Shown here: positions 62,182 to 64,000 of the stretch, piece by piece
Layout: every line of letters begins with the position of its first letter
Numbering within the stretch: position 1 is the first letter of the stretch
From: Planctomycetaceae bacterium
GTDB lineage: Bacteria > Planctomycetota > UBA1135 > GCA-002686595
Assembly (NCBI GenBank): GCA_016125265.1
Contig: WGMC01000031.1
Location: 53,174 to 117,173 of the forward strand
DNA length: 64,000 nt
Direction: 5' to 3'
Position numbers and translations under genes: made by a program
The notes under the pieces: generated by a model
What the model was told of the DNA's origin: nothing
The model's input: the letters and a program-made list of their open reading frames with translations, nothing else
The model's database searches: none

Positions 62182-62558
62182 CCACGCCCGCCCCGGGCGG
62201 GGACCTTCCTCGCCTCGACCCGGGCCACACGGAGCCCCACCCCGGCAACAACTTCCGACCGCAGCGCCGGGGTTCCGATAGGGGCGGCTCTGGAATTCCG
62301 AAGTTTTCTTGGAGGCGAAAACGGGCGTTCCTTGTGGGAACGAGCGGAAATGGCCGCGCGCCGGACACCGAGCGCGCCGCACGGCGCTCGGGAGGTGGGT
62401 AGTCTGAGGTCGTCAAGCGATCCGGTTGGTTGCGCCGGGAACGGATCTCACAGCACTTGACCTGCCCAGCCTCGCGTACCGCGTAACGGCGACAACGAGG
62501 CGGACCCGGAGCGAGCAGGCTCACACCTCACTGCCCAAGACGGGCTGGGAGTTCTCAC
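62182..62558. other. 377-bp gap downstream of the sigma gene
   Basis: No convincing gene. A GC hairpin (62187-62192 with 62196-62201) follows the sigma stop but has no T-run. The section 62290-62330 is less GC-rich than its surroundings. A TTGACC at about 62458 could be a -35 element for the next gene, without a good -10. It is a candidate region for promoters read by the element sigma factor. Confidence 0.3.
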
Positions 62559-62987
62559 GTGACCTTCTCGTTCGATTCCAACACGCGCTCGGCCATCCAG
62601 GCCGACACCTCCTACCTCAAGGCGACCCCCGACGGCTTCGACCTCGGTGGCCGCATCTACCCGGTGCTGACCGTCAAGCCGACGGCCTCCACCATCGTCA
62701 CCAAGTTGTTCGGGCCCGGCTGGGTCCACTCGTCGGACCAGTGCGACGAGGGACCGAAGTGCCCCGAGTGCAACGACAAGAAGGCGAGGAAGTACCTCCG
62801 CCTGAGCGTCGAGATGGACGGTCGCCCGCTCCAGATCGACTTGCCGCCGATCGCGTCGGCCCGCCTGGCCGAGCTGGTCGGCGACGGTATCGACGGTCTC
62901 CTCCGCATGACCTGCACCCGCGCCGAGAAGAACGGCAACGCGTGGGGTGATGTCACGTTCGAGATCGTCGGAAAGGAGGCAGCATGA
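62559..62987 (+). CDS. hypothetical element protein with CxxC
   Basis: 142 residues, GTG start. It reads as a compact beta-rich protein (GFDLGGRIYPVLTVKPTAST, YLRLSVEMDGRPLQIDLPPI) with one CPEC pair that might bind a metal, and GDVTFEIVGKEAA at the end. Overall features are compatible with a small nucleic-acid-binding protein, but I do not recognise it. It overlaps the next gene (ATGA). Confidence 0.6.
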   Translation: MTFSFDSNTRSAIQADTSYLKATPDGFDLGGRIYPVLTVKPTASTIVTKLFGPGWVHSSDQCDEGPKCPECNDKKARKYLRLSVEMDGRPLQIDLPPIASARLAELVGDGIDGLLRMTCTRAEKNGNAWGDVTFEIVGKEAA

Positions 62988-63352
62988 AGCCTCCGAAGGT
63001 GGTGGACCCTTCGCGGGTCGGGACCTACTCGCCCCTCGCCGGAGCTGGCGGCGGCTTCGTCTTCGACGAGGTGTTGGAGTACCGCGTCTGGTTCAAGCTC
63101 AACGGCGAGAGCGTCTTCCAGGCGTTCGAGACGTTCGAGGAGGCGGATGCGTTCTCGAAGCTCGACCTGCCCGGGATCGAGCCGGTGCTCGCGCTCGTGC
63201 TGCAACGCGAGCACGTGAACGAGCCCGAGCCCGGCAAGCGAATCCTCGTGCGCCAAAGGCGCGTCGCCGAGTGGATCGTCGAGTTGCTCGACGATGACCA
63301 CCGGCGGACACCGGAGAACCTGCGGCGCATTCTCGGGGATCGCGCTGCCTGA
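62984..63352 (+). CDS. hypothetical element protein
   Basis: 122 residues. EYRVWFKLNGESVFQAFETF, then EEADAFSKLDLPGIEPVLAL and VLQREHVNEPEPGKRIL form a small alpha/beta fold. Similar short proteins with the 'REHVNEPEPG'-type motif seem to occur in other bacteria, but I cannot name a function. Its start overlaps the previous stop, so the two are coupled. Confidence 0.6.
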   Translation: MKPPKVVDPSRVGTYSPLAGAGGGFVFDEVLEYRVWFKLNGESVFQAFETFEEADAFSKLDLPGIEPVLALVLQREHVNEPEPGKRILVRQRRVAEWIVELLDDDHRRTPENLRRILGDRAA

Positions 63353-63843
63353 CCCTCGACCTCGAAGACGGTCTCTGTCGGCCTCGGCTCCGCCTCGCGC
63401 GGGGTCGAGGCCGCTCTCGTTCTCGCGTGGCGCTCCCCGCTCGCGCCTGCCGCGCTCGCGGCCGAGCCTGGCCCGTCGGACCCCCGGCCGCGCCGCGTGC
63501 GGTAGACGGCAGCGGGGCACGTCCTCGCAGCAGCCCCTCTGCGGCCCGCTGCCGCCGTAGGAAGCTGCATTGCGCCCCAAAGGGTGCCGGTTACCGCCCG
63601 GGCCCGGCAGCGGGGCTCCCGGGGGCCCTGCGGGCCGCCGCCTTCCCGGGGCCAGCCTCGGGCGGGGTGGTTGCACCGGGACGCGTCGGTGCCCGCCAAC
63701 GAACGGTCGCGTCCAAATCACGCAACGGAGGTTACGAGATCGTAACGTCGTTGGACGGCTCGGCTGACTTCGTGCGCGGCCAACCGCGCGAATAACGCTC
63801 CCAGCTCATTGGCATGACGTTTGCTGTGGGCGGGGTGAGTCGA
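63353..63843. other. 491-bp non-coding stretch with one palindrome
   Basis: The open frames here are shadows with biased composition. One clear feature is GTTACGA-GA-TCGTAAC at 63731-63746, a perfect 7-bp inverted repeat in a less GC-rich patch, suggestive of an operator or recombination site. No tRNA 3' half is present. Confidence 0.4.
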
Positions 63844-63960
<117 letters not shown>

Positions 63961-64000
63961 GACTCCGCCCCCGCGGACTTTGCCCCCGCAGTCTGCGCCC

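Overview
This window is GC-rich bacterial chromosome. Its gene content suggests a planctomycete: secreted proteins built from a repeated ~48-residue unit ending in RIARWDG-type motifs, sulfatase-superfamily enzymes, zf-HC2 anti-sigma and ECF sigma proteins, and very GC-biased codon use with frequent GTG and TTG starts. The genus cannot be told from sequence alone.

Layout. 1-720: an initiator tRNA-Met gene whose 3' acceptor strand does not pair, followed by a ~135-bp tandem repeat carrying inverted copies of the correct tRNA 3' end. 817-4646: an interrupted TauE/SafE transporter and an OmpR-type two-component pair. 4764-12448: a HEAT-like protein and three secreted repeat proteins. 12517-16425: a minus-strand operon (DUF4863, radical SAM, sulfatase-like, YkgJ-type cysteine cluster). 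16585-23323: a polytopic membrane protein, QueF, a secreted protein, an ECF sigma factor and a small Tat-signal operon. 23655-29324: minus-strand hybrid kinase with a thioredoxin-like partner, esterase, adenosine deaminase and a CarH-like MerR/B12 regulator. 29641-35892: gltX and OsmC, convergent with SGNH hydrolase, pseudouridine synthase, GNAT and FabH-like genes. 36064-51977: plus-strand envelope, signalling and glycosylation genes, including an H-NOX/chemoreceptor pair and a tightly overlapping DUF3050/sulfatase/phosphoesterase/beta-propeller operon.

52000-53012 has no convincing protein gene. On the minus strand it holds two tandem copies of a structured RNA of ~110 nt, each ending in an intrinsic terminator, with covarying stems and an identical 8-nt loop. 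One copy has a good promoter. A third terminator lies just upstream. This is the strongest candidate for an undescribed element.

53013-64000 is an integrated element. The 5' half of a tRNA-Met(CAT) gene stops at the anticodon loop. It is followed by a GIY-YIG nuclease, a tyrosine integrase, an AlpA-like excisionase, a primase-helicase, a TerS-like protein, small overlapping genes, an element-borne sigma-70 factor and two small proteins. No capsid, portal or large terminase is visible, so it resembles a phage satellite (PICI-like) or a truncated prophage. The far att site was not found before the window ends in poly-C low-complexity sequence.
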